Notes: generated by a model not told the origin, from the sequence alone. DNA of 64,000 nt from Variovorax boronicumulans (GCF_030812215.1 NZ_JAUSSG010000009.1:1-64000), one strand, 5' to 3'. Counted from the first letter of the stretch, positions 34,787 to 43,808 are shown. Numbers and translations are program-made.

Positions 34787-35327
34787 CACCACGCCATTGG
34801 CTGGCCTTGTCTGCGTGCAGCGCCAGAAGCTCGAAGATGCGCGCGGCTTCTTCAGCCGCTTCTTCTGTGCCGAAGAACTTGCCGCAGCCGGCTTCGCCGG
34901 GCCCGTGGCGCAGATCAATCACACGCTGACGCAACGGCGCGGCTCGGTGCGCGGCCTGCACTTCCAGCATCCGCCGCACGCCGAGGACAAGCTGGTGAGT
35001 TGCCTGCACGGCGAGATCTTCGACGTGGCCATCGACCTGCGCCAGGGCTCCCCGACCTTTCTTCACTGGCATGGCGAAGTGCTGAGCGCGGGGAACGCAC
35101 GCAGCCTGCTCATTCCCAAGGGCTTTGCGCATGGTTTCCAGGCACTCAGCGACGACGCCGAGTTGCTCTACCTGCATTCGACCCCCTACGCCGCCGCAGC
35201 CGAAGGCGCATTGAACGCCCGCGACCCGGCGCTCGCCATCGCGTGGCCGCTTGCGTTTGCCGACGTGTCCGAGCGGGATGCCGGCCATCCCTTTCTCTCT
35301 TCCGATTTCACAGGTCTTGCCGCATGA
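34767..35327 (+). CDS. Sugar-nucleotide 3,5-epimerase (RfbC-like cupin)
   Basis: 186 residues. DARGFFSRFF, NHTLTQRRGSVRGLHFQHPP with the catalytic His, KLVSCLHGEIFDVAIDLRQG, and IPKGFAHGFQAL match the dTDP-4-dehydrorhamnose 3,5-epimerase fold. In this operon the substrate is expected to be CDP-4-keto-6-deoxyglucose, giving an epimerised, probably L-configured, intermediate. It overlaps rfbG by 20 nt and the next gene by 4 nt. No RmlA, RmlB or RmlD neighbours, so dTDP-rhamnose synthesis is unlikely. Confidence 0.9.
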   Translation: MARFGIDTTPLAGLVCVQRQKLEDARGFFSRFFCAEELAAAGFAGPVAQINHTLTQRRGSVRGLHFQHPPHAEDKLVSCLHGEIFDVAIDLRQGSPTFLHWHGEVLSAGNARSLLIPKGFAHGFQALSDDAELLYLHSTPYAAAAEGALNARDPALAIAWPLAFADVSERDAGHPFLSSDFTGLAA

Positions 35328-36550
35328 AGTGCCGCCATTGCCACGCCGAGCTGAGCTTGCCGTTCATCGACCTCGCCACGGCACCGCCGTCCAATGCCTA
35401 CCTGCGCGCCGAGCAGCTGGCGGCACCTGAAAAGTGGTATCCGCTGCGCGTCTTCACATGCACGTACTGCTGGCTCGTCCAGACCGAAGACTATGCGCAT
35501 CACGCCGATCTGTTCTCCGGCGACTACGCGTATTTCAGTTCCTTCTCCACGAGCTGGCTGGCCCATTCCAGGCGCTACGTGAGCGAGTCCGCAAACCGCT
35601 TCGCGCTGGGCTCGGCATCGCACGTGGTCGAGGTCGCGGCCAATGATGGCTACCTGTTGCAGTACGTGAAGGAGGCGGGAATCCCTTGCCTGGGCATTGA
35701 GCCGACCGCCAGCACCGCGCGCGCCGCGCGCGCAAAAGGGATCGAGATCGTCGAGCAATTCTTCGGCGTGGCGTTGGCCCGGCAACTCGTGGCCGCCGGC
35801 AAGAGCGCCGACCTGACGGCCGCCAACAACGTGCTGGCCCATGTGCCCGACATCAACGACTTCGTCGCAGGCTTTGCGCACCTGCTCAAGCCGGCGGGCG
35901 TTGCCACTTTCGAATTTCCGCACCTGATGCGGATGGTGGCCGAATGCCAGTTCGACACCATCTACCACGAGCACTTTTCCTATCTGTCGCTCACATCGGT
36001 GATCCGGCTGTTCGAAGCGAACGGGTTGCGCGTGTTCGATGTCGAGCAGCTCGAAACCCACGGCGGCAGCCTGCGTGTTTTTGCCCAGCGGCAGGACACC
36101 GGCGTACGCCCGGTCGAAGCCGCCGTGGCGCGCGTGCTGGCCGCGGAAGATGTGGCGGGTGTTGCCACCGCCGCCTACTACCAGGGCTTCCAGCAGCGTG
36201 CGGACGACGTCCGCGACGGCCTGATGGCGTTCCTGATCGATGCCCGTCGAAGCGGCAAGCGCGTCGGCGCCTATGGGGCCGCGGCCAAGGGCAACACGCT
36301 GCTCAACTACGCGGGCGTGCGCAGCGGCCTGCTGCCCTGGGTGGTGGACCGCAACCCCGCCAAGCAGAATCTCTTCATGCCCGGAAGCAGGATCCCGATC
36401 GTCGACGAGGTGCACCTGAAGCGCGAGCGGCCCGACTACGTCCTGGTGTTGCCCTGGAATCTCCGGACGGAGGTGATGGAGCAGCTCGCCTACATCCGGG
36501 AATGGGGCGGGAGATTTGCAACCGCCGTGCCGGCGATCGAGGTCTTGTGA
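35324..36550 (+). CDS. Sugar C-methyltransferase (TylC3/NovU/KijD1 type)
   Basis: 408 residues, three-part architecture. N-terminal zinc site C3-x2-C6 ... C-x2-C (CRHCHAEL, CTYCWLVQTEDY) with the LPFIDLATAPPSNAYL line. SAM-binding domain with VVEVAANDGYLLQYVKEAGI. The HEH catalytic motif is in IYHEHFSYLSL. The C-terminal domain has YGAAAKGNTLLNYAG and DRNPAKQNLFMPGSRIPI. Family members add a methyl to C3 (or C5) of 4-keto-6-deoxy sugar nucleotides. Expected here: 3-C-methylation of the CDP-4-keto sugar. Overlaps both neighbours by 4 nt. Confidence 0.93.
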   Translation: MKCRHCHAELSLPFIDLATAPPSNAYLRAEQLAAPEKWYPLRVFTCTYCWLVQTEDYAHHADLFSGDYAYFSSFSTSWLAHSRRYVSESANRFALGSASHVVEVAANDGYLLQYVKEAGIPCLGIEPTASTARAARAKGIEIVEQFFGVALARQLVAAGKSADLTAANNVLAHVPDINDFVAGFAHLLKPAGVATFEFPHLMRMVAECQFDTIYHEHFSYLSLTSVIRLFEANGLRVFDVEQLETHGGSLRVFAQRQDTGVRPVEAAVARVLAAEDVAGVATAAYYQGFQQRADDVRDGLMAFLIDARRSGKRVGAYGAAAKGNTLLNYAGVRSGLLPWVVDRNPAKQNLFMPGSRIPIVDEVHLKRERPDYVLVLPWNLRTEVMEQLAYIREWGGRFATAVPAIEVL

Positions 36551-37392
36551 AGATCGCAGTCACTGGCGCCAGCGGGTTCGTCGGACGCCATGTCCTGCAG
36601 GCCCTTGCCCGGGCCGAGGATGTCGAAGTGATCGCTGCATCCCGTCGGCCCGCCGGCGACGACTGGTTGCCCGAAGGAATCCGCCATGTGGTGCTCGACC
36701 TCGCCGCACCGTCGCCAGACGATTTCTCGAAACTGGGCCTGCCCGATGTTGTCGTTCATCTCGCCTGGCATGGACTGCCGAACTACCAGGCGCGGCATCA
36801 TTTCGAATCCGAGCTCCATGTTCAGTACCGGTTCTTGCGTGGGTTGGTCGATGCCGGGCTCCCGTCGCTGCTGTGCGCGGGCACCTGCTTCGAATACGGA
36901 ATGCAATCCGGCGAGCTGCACGAGTCGCTGCCGACGAATCCGGGCAACCCTTACGGCTTCGCCAAGGACGCCTTGCGACGCGAACTCGAATTCCTGCGCG
37001 GCAGCAGCCACTTCCAATTGACCTGGGCACGACTTTTCTACATGCATGGAGAGGGGCAGGCGCCCTCTTCGCTCTATAGCCAATTCGTCGCCGCAGGCGC
37101 TCGTGGCGACAAGGTCTTCAGGATGTCCGGCGGGGAACAACTGCGGGACTATTTGCATGTTTCACAGGTCGCCCAGGCGTTGGCCACACTGGCTTGCAAG
37201 CCGACCGATGCGGGAATCGTCAATGTCTGCGCGGGGCACCCGACCTCGGTACGCTCGCTCGTGGAAGGATGGCTTGCCACTCATTCCTGGCCGATGACGC
37301 TGGCCCTCGGGCACTACCCTTATCCTGCGTACGAGCCCATGGAGTTCTGGGGAAGCAACGTCAAGCTTGCGCAACTGCTGGAGAACTCCTGA
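36547..37392 (+). CDS. NAD-dependent epimerase/reductase (4-ketoreductase candidate)
   Basis: 281 residues from GTG 36547, overlapping the methyltransferase stop (GTGA). KIAVTGASGFVGRHVLQALA binds NAD(P); the catalytic Tyr/Lys are in NPYGFAKDALRRELE; SGGEQLRDYLHVSQVAQALA is the usual substrate-domain motif. By position and family it likely reduces the 4-keto group after C-methylation, completing the CDP-linked branched deoxysugar. Confidence 0.88.
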   Translation: MKIAVTGASGFVGRHVLQALARAEDVEVIAASRRPAGDDWLPEGIRHVVLDLAAPSPDDFSKLGLPDVVVHLAWHGLPNYQARHHFESELHVQYRFLRGLVDAGLPSLLCAGTCFEYGMQSGELHESLPTNPGNPYGFAKDALRRELEFLRGSSHFQLTWARLFYMHGEGQAPSSLYSQFVAAGARGDKVFRMSGGEQLRDYLHVSQVAQALATLACKPTDAGIVNVCAGHPTSVRSLVEGWLATHSWPMTLALGHYPYPAYEPMEFWGSNVKLAQLLENS

Positions 37393-37686
37393 TGCATCGC
37401 GAACTCCTTCGCATCGACAACGTGCCCGTGCTGCAGAACAAGGTCTATGCAAATGCCTCGGCGGCCCGGTCTTCGCCGAGAGGAAACGTGGACCTGGTTC
37501 AAGACCGCACCACGAGGCCGGTACAGTGCGGGAGCGGGCCTGGAAGTTCCATCCCCGCAGCAAGTGCTCGAAGCCTTGCCCGTGAATTCGCTGGTGTTCG
37601 TCATGAACTCCAACTACGTCGATGAAATCGCCAGGCAGTCCCATCATCAAATCCGTCTCTTTAAGGTAGGCCAACATGACTTTTGA
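37392..37686 (+). pseudogene. Remnant of a sugar methyltransferase, internal deletion and frame change
   Basis: ATG 37392 (its A is the last base of the preceding TGA) starts MHRELLRIDNVPVLQNKVYA and continues SSPRGNVDLVQD, which looks like the N-terminus of a roughly 400-residue SAM methyltransferase of the same broad class as the gene at 35324. From about 37549 another frame reads PQQVLEALPVNSLVFVMNSN, YVDEIARQSHHQIRLFKVGQ and stops at 37686, which looks like the C-terminal end of the same class. The SAM domain between is missing and the two ends are out of frame. Called a pseudogene; a short chimeric 77-residue product from 37392 is formally possible. Confidence 0.65.
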
Positions 37687-38413
37687 AGCCGAAGTCGCGC
37701 AACGCATCGCAAACAACGGAACCGATCAGGCGCTGAGCCGCGACGCGCAAAGCCTGATGACTTCGTCCTTCAGGGCCGGGTACTCCTACAACTTCTCCTG
37801 GATGGGGCGCCCCATCATCCAGTACCCGCAAGACATGATTGCGATGCAGGAGATCATCTGGCGCGTGCAGCCCGACCTGATCCTGGAAACTGGCATCGCC
37901 CACGGCGGATCGCTGATCTTCTCGGCCGCCATGCTGGAACTGAACGCCGCCTGCGGCGGACCGGCCGATGCGCAGGTGCTGGGACTCGACATCGACATCC
38001 GCGCTCACAACCGCAAGGCCATCGAGGCACACCCGATGTCCAGGCGCATCACGATGATCGAAGGCTCGAGCATCGCTGCCGAAGTCATCGCCCAGGTGCA
38101 ACAGAAAGCCGCCGGGAAAAAGAGCGTTCTCGTCTGTCTCGACAGCAACCACACCCACGCCCATGTGCTGGCGGAGTTGCAAGCCTATGCGCCGCTCGCA
38201 ACAGTGGGAAGCTATTGCGTGGTGTTCGACACCATTGTGGAGCACCTGCCCATGGACATGTTCCCGGACCGCCCCTGGGGGCCCGGTGACAACCCGAAGA
38301 CGGCCGTCCACGAATATCTCAAGACGCACCCGGAGTTCGAGATCGACCGTGCCATCGACAACAAGCTGATGATCAGCGTCGCGCCGGACGGGTATCTCAA
38401 GCGCGTGAAGTAG
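37676..38413 (+). CDS. CmcI-type (cephalosporin hydroxylase/rhamnosyl O-methyltransferase) methyltransferase
   Basis: 245 residues. SAM motif DLILETGIAHGGSLIFSAAM, acidic loop LGLDIDIRAHNRKAIEAHPM, and KKSVLVCLDSNHTHAHVLAE with the metal-site residues. C-terminal VVFDTIVEHLPMDMFPDRPW and PDGYLKR are typical of the CmcI family, many of which O-methylate sugar hydroxyls. It overlaps the pseudogene tail by 11 nt and is the last gene of the sugar operon. Inference: 2-O- or 3-O-methylation of the branched sugar or of the finished glycan. Confidence 0.88.
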   Translation: MTFEAEVAQRIANNGTDQALSRDAQSLMTSSFRAGYSYNFSWMGRPIIQYPQDMIAMQEIIWRVQPDLILETGIAHGGSLIFSAAMLELNAACGGPADAQVLGLDIDIRAHNRKAIEAHPMSRRITMIEGSSIAAEVIAQVQQKAAGKKSVLVCLDSNHTHAHVLAELQAYAPLATVGSYCVVFDTIVEHLPMDMFPDRPWGPGDNPKTAVHEYLKTHPEFEIDRAIDNKLMISVAPDGYLKRVK

Positions 38414-38529
38414 ACCGCGCGATTGCGTTTGAAAGGACAGGTGCGACTCAACGATATGCTCTTCTTTTAATAGCGCATTGCGCAGAATTGGTGGGCGCTG
38501 GGCCCCAGTTTCGTTTGATTCCGATCGGC

Positions 38530-38535
38530 TAAAAT
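38530..38535 (+). promoter_or_regulatory. Possible -10 box for lysS
   Basis: TAAAAT 42 bp before the lysS ATG, in a 163-bp gap after the sugar operon. No good -35 is seen at 17 bp. Confidence 0.35.
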
Positions 38536-38576
38536 GCCGGGCCGCGCACGCTTCTGTTGCGCCTCACCCGCTTCCC

Positions 38577-40115
38577 ATGTCCGATCAACTTCCCCCTCCT
38601 TCTTCCCCGTCTCCCGTCGACGACAACAAGCTCATCGCCGAACGCCGCGAAAAACTCAAGCTGCTGCGCACCGCGCAGGTCGAGGGCAAGGGCGTGGCGT
38701 TCCCCAACGACTTCAAGCCGGGCCATCGCGCCGCGGCGCTCGTTGCAGCGCACGATGCGATCGAAGCCGAAGCCCTCGAGGCGCAGGCCATTGCCGTCAG
38801 CGTGGCGGGCCGGATGATGCTCAAGCGCGTGATGGGCAAGGCCAGCTTCGCGACCTTGCAGGACGCCACGGGCCGCATCCAACTCTACGTGACGCGCGAT
38901 GCCGTCGGCGAAGAAGCGTACGCAGAGTTCAAGCGCTGGGACCTCGGCGACATCCTCGGTGCCGAAGGCACGCTGATGAAGACCAAGACCGGCGAGCTCT
39001 CGGTCAAGGTGACGAAGCTGCGTCTTCTCACCAAGAGCCTGCGCCCGCTGCCCGGCGATTTCTACGGCATGGCCGACCAGGAGCAGAAGTACCGCCAGCG
39101 CTATGTCGACCTCATCACCGACGAAGCGGCCCGCGTGCGCTTCACCGCACGCAGCAAGGCCGTAAGCGCCCTGCGCGAATTCATGGTCGCCAATGACTTC
39201 CTCGAAGTCGAGACCCCCATGCTGCACCCCATTCCGGGCGGTGCGAACGCCAAGCCCTTCAAGACGCACCACAACGCGCTCGACCAGGAGATGTTCCTGC
39301 GCATCGCGCCCGAGCTGTATCTGAAGCGCCTGATCGTCGGCGGCTTCGAGCGCGTGTTCGAGATCAACCGGAGCTACCGCAACGAGGGCATCTCGGTGCG
39401 GCACAACCCCGAGTTCACGATGATGGAGTTCTACGCGGCCTACTGGAACTACCGCGACCTGATGGACTTCACCGAGACTCTGATCCGCACCATCGCCGAC
39501 AAGGCAGTCGGCACGCAGCAGCTCACCTACCAAGGCAAGCCCGTCGACCTGACCCAGCCCTTCGAGCGCCTGACGATCCGTGAAGCGATCCTGAAGTACA
39601 CCGACGCCGGCGATGGGGTCGACGACACGGCCTGGCTCATCAACGCGTTGCGCAAGATCGGCCTGAGCGAAGAAAAGGACAAGCTCTCGCAGCGCAGCCT
39701 CGCCAGCCTGCAGGTGATGTACTTCGAGGAGACCGTCGAAGAGAAGCTCTGGCAGCCGACCTTCATCATGGAACACCCGACCGAGATCTCGCCGCTGGCG
39801 CGCGCCAACGACGAACGTCCCGAGGTGACCGAGCGCTTCGAGCTGTACATCACAGGCCGCGAGTTCGGCAACGGCTTCAGCGAGCTGAACGACGCCGAAG
39901 ACCAGGCCGCGCGCTTCAACGCGCAAGTGGCCGCCAAGGACGGCGGCGACGACGAAGCCATGTACTACGACCATGACTTCGTGCGTGCGCTCGAATACGG
40001 CATGCCGCCCACCGGCGGCTGCGGCATCGGCATCGACCGGCTGATGATGCTGCTGACCGATTCGCCGAGCATCCGCGACGTGATCCTGTTCCCGGCGCTG
40101 CGCAGGGAGTCTTGA
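38577..40115 (+). CDS. lysS: Lysine--tRNA ligase, class II
   Basis: 512 residues. OB-fold anticodon domain (SVAGRMMLKRVMGKASFATL, QLYVTRDAVGEEA) followed by class II catalytic motifs: motif 2 FEINRSYRNEGISVRHNPEF, motif 3 GCGIGIDRLMMLLTDSPSIR. The start MSDQLPPPSSPSPVDDNK is chosen; an upstream in-frame ATG (38478) lies in the promoter region. The stop overlaps or adjoins the Hsp70-like gene. Confidence 0.98.
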   Translation: MSDQLPPPSSPSPVDDNKLIAERREKLKLLRTAQVEGKGVAFPNDFKPGHRAAALVAAHDAIEAEALEAQAIAVSVAGRMMLKRVMGKASFATLQDATGRIQLYVTRDAVGEEAYAEFKRWDLGDILGAEGTLMKTKTGELSVKVTKLRLLTKSLRPLPGDFYGMADQEQKYRQRYVDLITDEAARVRFTARSKAVSALREFMVANDFLEVETPMLHPIPGGANAKPFKTHHNALDQEMFLRIAPELYLKRLIVGGFERVFEINRSYRNEGISVRHNPEFTMMEFYAAYWNYRDLMDFTETLIRTIADKAVGTQQLTYQGKPVDLTQPFERLTIREAILKYTDAGDGVDDTAWLINALRKIGLSEEKDKLSQRSLASLQVMYFEETVEEKLWQPTFIMEHPTEISPLARANDERPEVTERFELYITGREFGNGFSELNDAEDQAARFNAQVAAKDGGDDEAMYYDHDFVRALEYGMPPTGGCGIGIDRLMMLLTDSPSIRDVILFPALRRES

Positions 40116-40117
40116 TC

Positions 40118-41389
40118 GTGCCCTCACCGTCGTCGCTGCCGACGATCGGCATCGACTTCGGCACCTCCAATTCCGCCGTGGCCTGCCGGGTCGACGGCGT
40201 CGCCCGCCTGCTGCCCATCGAGGGCACGGCCACCACGCTGCCGACTGCGATCTTCTTCAATGCCGAAGACCGCACCACGCATTTCGGCCGCGAAGCCGTC
40301 GCCCTGTACCTCTCGGGTGTCGAGGGGCGATTGATGCGGTCGCTCAAGAGCCTGCTCGGCAGTACGCTGATGCAGGAGAAAACGGCCGTCTACGACGGGC
40401 TCGTGAGCTTCGAGGACATCATCGCGCGCTTCCTGCGCGAGCTGGCGGCGCGCGCCGGGCGCGAGCTCGGCCGAATCCCCGAGCAGGTCGTGATCGGGCG
40501 GCCCGTTCACTTCGTGGACGACGATTCGAAGCGCGACGAACGCGCCGAAGAGAGCCTGCGCCATGCGGCCCGGGCGGCAGGCTTTCGCGACGTGGCTTTC
40601 CAGCTCGAACCGATCGCGGCCGCCTTCGACTACGAGCAACGCATCACGAAGGAATCGGTGGTGCTGATCGTCGACATCGGCGGCGGCACCTCGGACTTCA
40701 CGGTCGTGCGCGTGGGTCCGGACCGCGCCACGCGCACCGACCGCAGCGACGATGTGCTGGCCACCAGCGGCGTGCACATCGGCGGCACCGACTTCGACCA
40801 GCGCCTGAACCTCGAACGCGTGATGCCCGAGTTCGGCTTTCGCCACCACGGTCCCCAGGGCCGCGAGGTGCCGAGCAAGGTGTTCTTCGAGTTGTCGTCG
40901 TGGCACCTGATCAATTGGCTCTATGCCGCCAAGGCGGTTCGCCAGGCGAAGGAGCTGCGCACCAGCTATGCCGACACGCAACTGCACGACCGGCTGATGA
41001 CGGTGCTGGAAGAGCGGCACGGCCACCGCATCGCCAGCGCCGTCGAGCAAGCCAAGATCGATGCCTCGGTCACCGATGTTCAGACCTCGATCGACCTCTC
41101 GTGCGCAGAACCGGGGCTGACGGCCACGCTCTCGCCGGCTGACATGGCGCAACAGCTTTCCGCCCAGCTCGAGAACGTGATCGCCTGCGCGCATGCCTGC
41201 GTCAAGCGCGCGGGCCTGCGCAGCGGCGACCTCGATGCGATCTACCTCACGGGCGGCTCGTCGGCGCTGCGCCCGTTCCAGCATGCGCTTCGCAGGAGCT
41301 TTGCCGGCGTGAACCTGGTCGAAGGCGATCTGTTCGGCGGCGTGGCCACCGGGCTGGCCTGCGCGACGCCGCAACGGCGCCGGACATGA
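40118..41389 (+). CDS. Hsp70-like ATPase, YegD type
   Basis: 423 residues from GTG 40118; a TTG six bases earlier is in frame, but AGGGAG at 40105-40110 fits the GTG better. Actin/Hsp70 ATPase motifs: TIGIDFGTSNSAVACRVDG (phosphate 1), LIVDIGGGTSDFTVVRVGPD (phosphate 2), AIYLTGGSSALRPFQHAL (adenosine). The substrate-binding and lid domains of DnaK are absent, as in YegD. Client unknown. Coupled to lysS and, by ATGA overlap, to the metallopeptidase gene. Confidence 0.9.
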   Translation: MPSPSSLPTIGIDFGTSNSAVACRVDGVARLLPIEGTATTLPTAIFFNAEDRTTHFGREAVALYLSGVEGRLMRSLKSLLGSTLMQEKTAVYDGLVSFEDIIARFLRELAARAGRELGRIPEQVVIGRPVHFVDDDSKRDERAEESLRHAARAAGFRDVAFQLEPIAAAFDYEQRITKESVVLIVDIGGGTSDFTVVRVGPDRATRTDRSDDVLATSGVHIGGTDFDQRLNLERVMPEFGFRHHGPQGREVPSKVFFELSSWHLINWLYAAKAVRQAKELRTSYADTQLHDRLMTVLEERHGHRIASAVEQAKIDASVTDVQTSIDLSCAEPGLTATLSPADMAQQLSAQLENVIACAHACVKRAGLRSGDLDAIYLTGGSSALRPFQHALRRSFAGVNLVEGDLFGGVATGLACATPQRRRT

Positions 41390-41913
41390 AATACCTTGCG
41401 GGCTACCCGGCAGCCCTGCAGGAACAGGTCAGCCAGCTGATCGCGCAAGACAAGTTGGCGGCGCTGCTGAGCCAGCGCCATCCCGGCGGCACGCACGACA
41501 TCCAGTCGGACCGGGCGCTCTATGACTACGTGGGTGGGCTCAAGAACGAGTTCATGCGCAAGGCAGAGCCGCTGGCCAAGGTGATGTTCGACAACAAGCT
41601 GCACGTGATCCGCAATGCATTGGGCACGCACACCACGGTGTCGCGGGTCCAGGGCGGCAAGCTCAAGGCCAAGCGGGAGATCCGGGTGGCGAGCCTGTTC
41701 AAGGAGGTGCCACTCGACCTGCTGCGCATGATCGTTGTGCACGAGTTGGCGCACACCAAGGAAAAGGCCCACGACAAGGCTTTCTACGCGCTATGCACGC
41801 ACATGGAGCCGGACTATCATCGATTCGAGTTCGATCTCAGACTGTACCTGACGCATCTGGACCTGGGCGGGCAACGCCTCTGGTCGCACGAGGCCCCCAT
41901 CACACCTCCATGA
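41386..41913 (+). CDS. YgjP-like (M48/DUF45) metallopeptidase
   Basis: 175 residues. The zinc motif HELAH (in MIVVHELAHTKEKAHDKAFY) carries two His ligands and the catalytic Glu; a further His lies downstream in the same helix-turn (EKAHDKAFY). No signal or TM, so cytoplasmic. It is shorter than the usual YgjP of about 230 residues and lacks its N-terminal beta-sheet extension. Physiological substrate unknown. ATGA overlaps with both neighbours. Confidence 0.82.
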   Translation: MKYLAGYPAALQEQVSQLIAQDKLAALLSQRHPGGTHDIQSDRALYDYVGGLKNEFMRKAEPLAKVMFDNKLHVIRNALGTHTTVSRVQGGKLKAKREIRVASLFKEVPLDLLRMIVVHELAHTKEKAHDKAFYALCTHMEPDYHRFEFDLRLYLTHLDLGGQRLWSHEAPITPP

Positions 41914-43808
41914 CGCTGCCCAGACTTCACCTCACCTCGCTGTCGCAGGAAGAAGTCTGTGGCGACATCGTCGAAGCCTTCAGGCTGGCGATCGAGCGGC
42001 TCGGCTACCCGACCACCTACACCCATTGCCACATCGAACCGGGTGTCATCAACATCCTGTTCTTTTTCTGGGACATGCCGTGGAGCGAGATCCAGCCGCA
42101 CCACCCCGATTGCATCATCGTCAACTTCGAACCGATGGTGCCCGGAACGCACGCATGGTCCGAGAAGTACCTCGATGTGCTGAAGCGCGCCTATGTCTGG
42201 GAGTACAGCAAGTCGAACTTCCAGAGAAATCTCGAACTGGGATACCGCAACGCAGACTATGTCGCGCTGGGCTGGGAGCCTGGCGCAGCGCAGGTCGTGC
42301 CGCTCGCGGACATCCTGCCGGAGGAGCAGCAGGACATCGACGTCGTGTTCTTCGGCTCGCTCACGCGCCGCAGGATCGTTCTTCTCGAGAAGCTGATCGC
42401 GCGCGGCCTGCGCGTCGAGCTCAACCGCGGCCGCCACTGGACGCTGGAAGAGCGCAACGACTACGTGCGCCGCGCCAAGGTAGTCCTCAATTTTCACAAC
42501 TGGGAAGACTCGCGCATCGTCGAAGTCCCGCGGCTGTCCATCCTGATGCGGCACCGCAAGGCCGTGGTCTGCGAGCTCTACCCCGACAGCGAAATCGAGC
42601 CATGGATGCGAGAAGCCGTCGTCGGGGCGCCGTACGAGCGGCTGGTGGAAGCCGTGGAAGAACTGCTCGCGGACGCCCCACGCCGTGCCGTCCTGGAGCG
42701 GGAGGGGCTCGACAGATTCACCCGTCCCTGGGCTCCGCCGCTTGTCGGCCCCGCGATCGAACGCTTTCTCGACTGGCGCGCCCAGCAGGCCGACCGGTTC
42801 GTTGCCACCGAACTGCCGCGCGTGAGCGTCTGCCTTGCCTTGGGCGCGTCACCGGAAGCCGTGTCACGCAGCTTGCAGAGCCTGGCAGCACAGCGCGATA
42901 TCAAGCTGGAGGTCGTGCTCGTCGCGCCTACCGATTCGAAGGCGCTCGATGCCGTCCTCGCGACCCCGCCCTTCCCCGATATCCATCTGATCCAGCTGCC
43001 CGTGGCATTCGACCGGGCCACCGCCCGCAATATGGCGATGGCGCAGTCCACGGGCGACTACGTCGTGTTTCTCGATGCCGGCGACGTGGCGGCACCCGAA
43101 CGCCTGCAGCGCCAGGTCGCGCTGCTGGAAACGCGTCCCGCGATCGATATCGTGGGTTGCTGGTGCGAGACGGGCGACGGCCCACTGCGTTTTGCGGAAA
43201 GGCACCAGGACATCGTCGCGGAATACCTGGGACCCCATCCCCTGCTGCTGTCGGCGTGCATGGTGCGCCGGAGCTTTCTGGAACGCAGCGGCGTGCGACA
43301 CGACCCGGAGTTCACCGTTCACGACGACCTGCACCTGCTTTGCAAGAGTGCCGCGGCCGGCGCGCGTTTCGCGGTCATTCCCCAGATGCTTCATACGCCT
43401 GTCGCGTTGCCCGCCGTCGCCGATCCCGCTCGGGCGGCAGCGCTTGCCATGCGCGCCCGTACGCTGGTGCTGGCCTACCTGCTTCCCCAATGCAGCGGCA
43501 AGGACGTGAACGAGATCGCCAGGCTCTACGCGCACCTGTGGCCTCCGACGCTCGAATTTGCCGAGCACCTCCTCGCCACGCTGGCACGCGCCTGCTTCAG
43601 GCCCTCCAGCACGCCCGAACTGCAACCGGTGGAACACGAGACGCTGACGCGCGCGTTGCGGCACGAGGCTCTGCGACTCCTGCGCGTTTTCTTCAACGCG
43701 GGCCTGGCCGACAAGGCCTGGCTGGAACGGCAGTTCGCGCACGAAGAGGTGGCGGCCTTCCTGGCCCCCGCCGCCAATCAGCTGCCCGCCCGGGTATTCA
43801 GGAACTGA
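41910..43808 (+). CDS. Two-domain glycosyltransferase (CgeB-like GT-B + GT2-like GT-A)
   Basis: 632 residues. Residues about 1-290 resemble CgeB/spore-maturation-type GT-B domains: IIVNFEPMVPGTHAWSEKYL, IDVVFFGSLTRRRIVLLEKL, VVLNFHNWEDSRIVEVPRLS. From about residue 303, PRVSVCLALGASPEAVSRSL, DRATARNMAMAQSTGDYVVF and LDAGD (about 388-392) form a family 2 GT-A domain, with GD in place of the usual DxD partner. A helical C-terminal tail of about 120 residues follows. Two active sites could add two sugars in sequence. ATG 41910 overlaps the metallopeptidase stop. Confidence 0.82.
   Translation: MTLPRLHLTSLSQEEVCGDIVEAFRLAIERLGYPTTYTHCHIEPGVINILFFFWDMPWSEIQPHHPDCIIVNFEPMVPGTHAWSEKYLDVLKRAYVWEYSKSNFQRNLELGYRNADYVALGWEPGAAQVVPLADILPEEQQDIDVVFFGSLTRRRIVLLEKLIARGLRVELNRGRHWTLEERNDYVRRAKVVLNFHNWEDSRIVEVPRLSILMRHRKAVVCELYPDSEIEPWMREAVVGAPYERLVEAVEELLADAPRRAVLEREGLDRFTRPWAPPLVGPAIERFLDWRAQQADRFVATELPRVSVCLALGASPEAVSRSLQSLAAQRDIKLEVVLVAPTDSKALDAVLATPPFPDIHLIQLPVAFDRATARNMAMAQSTGDYVVFLDAGDVAAPERLQRQVALLETRPAIDIVGCWCETGDGPLRFAERHQDIVAEYLGPHPLLLSACMVRRSFLERSGVRHDPEFTVHDDLHLLCKSAAAGARFAVIPQMLHTPVALPAVADPARAAALAMRARTLVLAYLLPQCSGKDVNEIARLYAHLWPPTLEFAEHLLATLARACFRPSSTPELQPVEHETLTRALRHEALRLLRVFFNAGLADKAWLERQFAHEEVAAFLAPAANQLPARVFRN

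Noticed and set aside
34767..35327. RmlC for dTDP-L-rhamnose synthesis
   Set aside because: No rmlA, rmlB or rmlD nearby; flanked by CDP-glucose genes, so a CDP-sugar epimerase is more likely.
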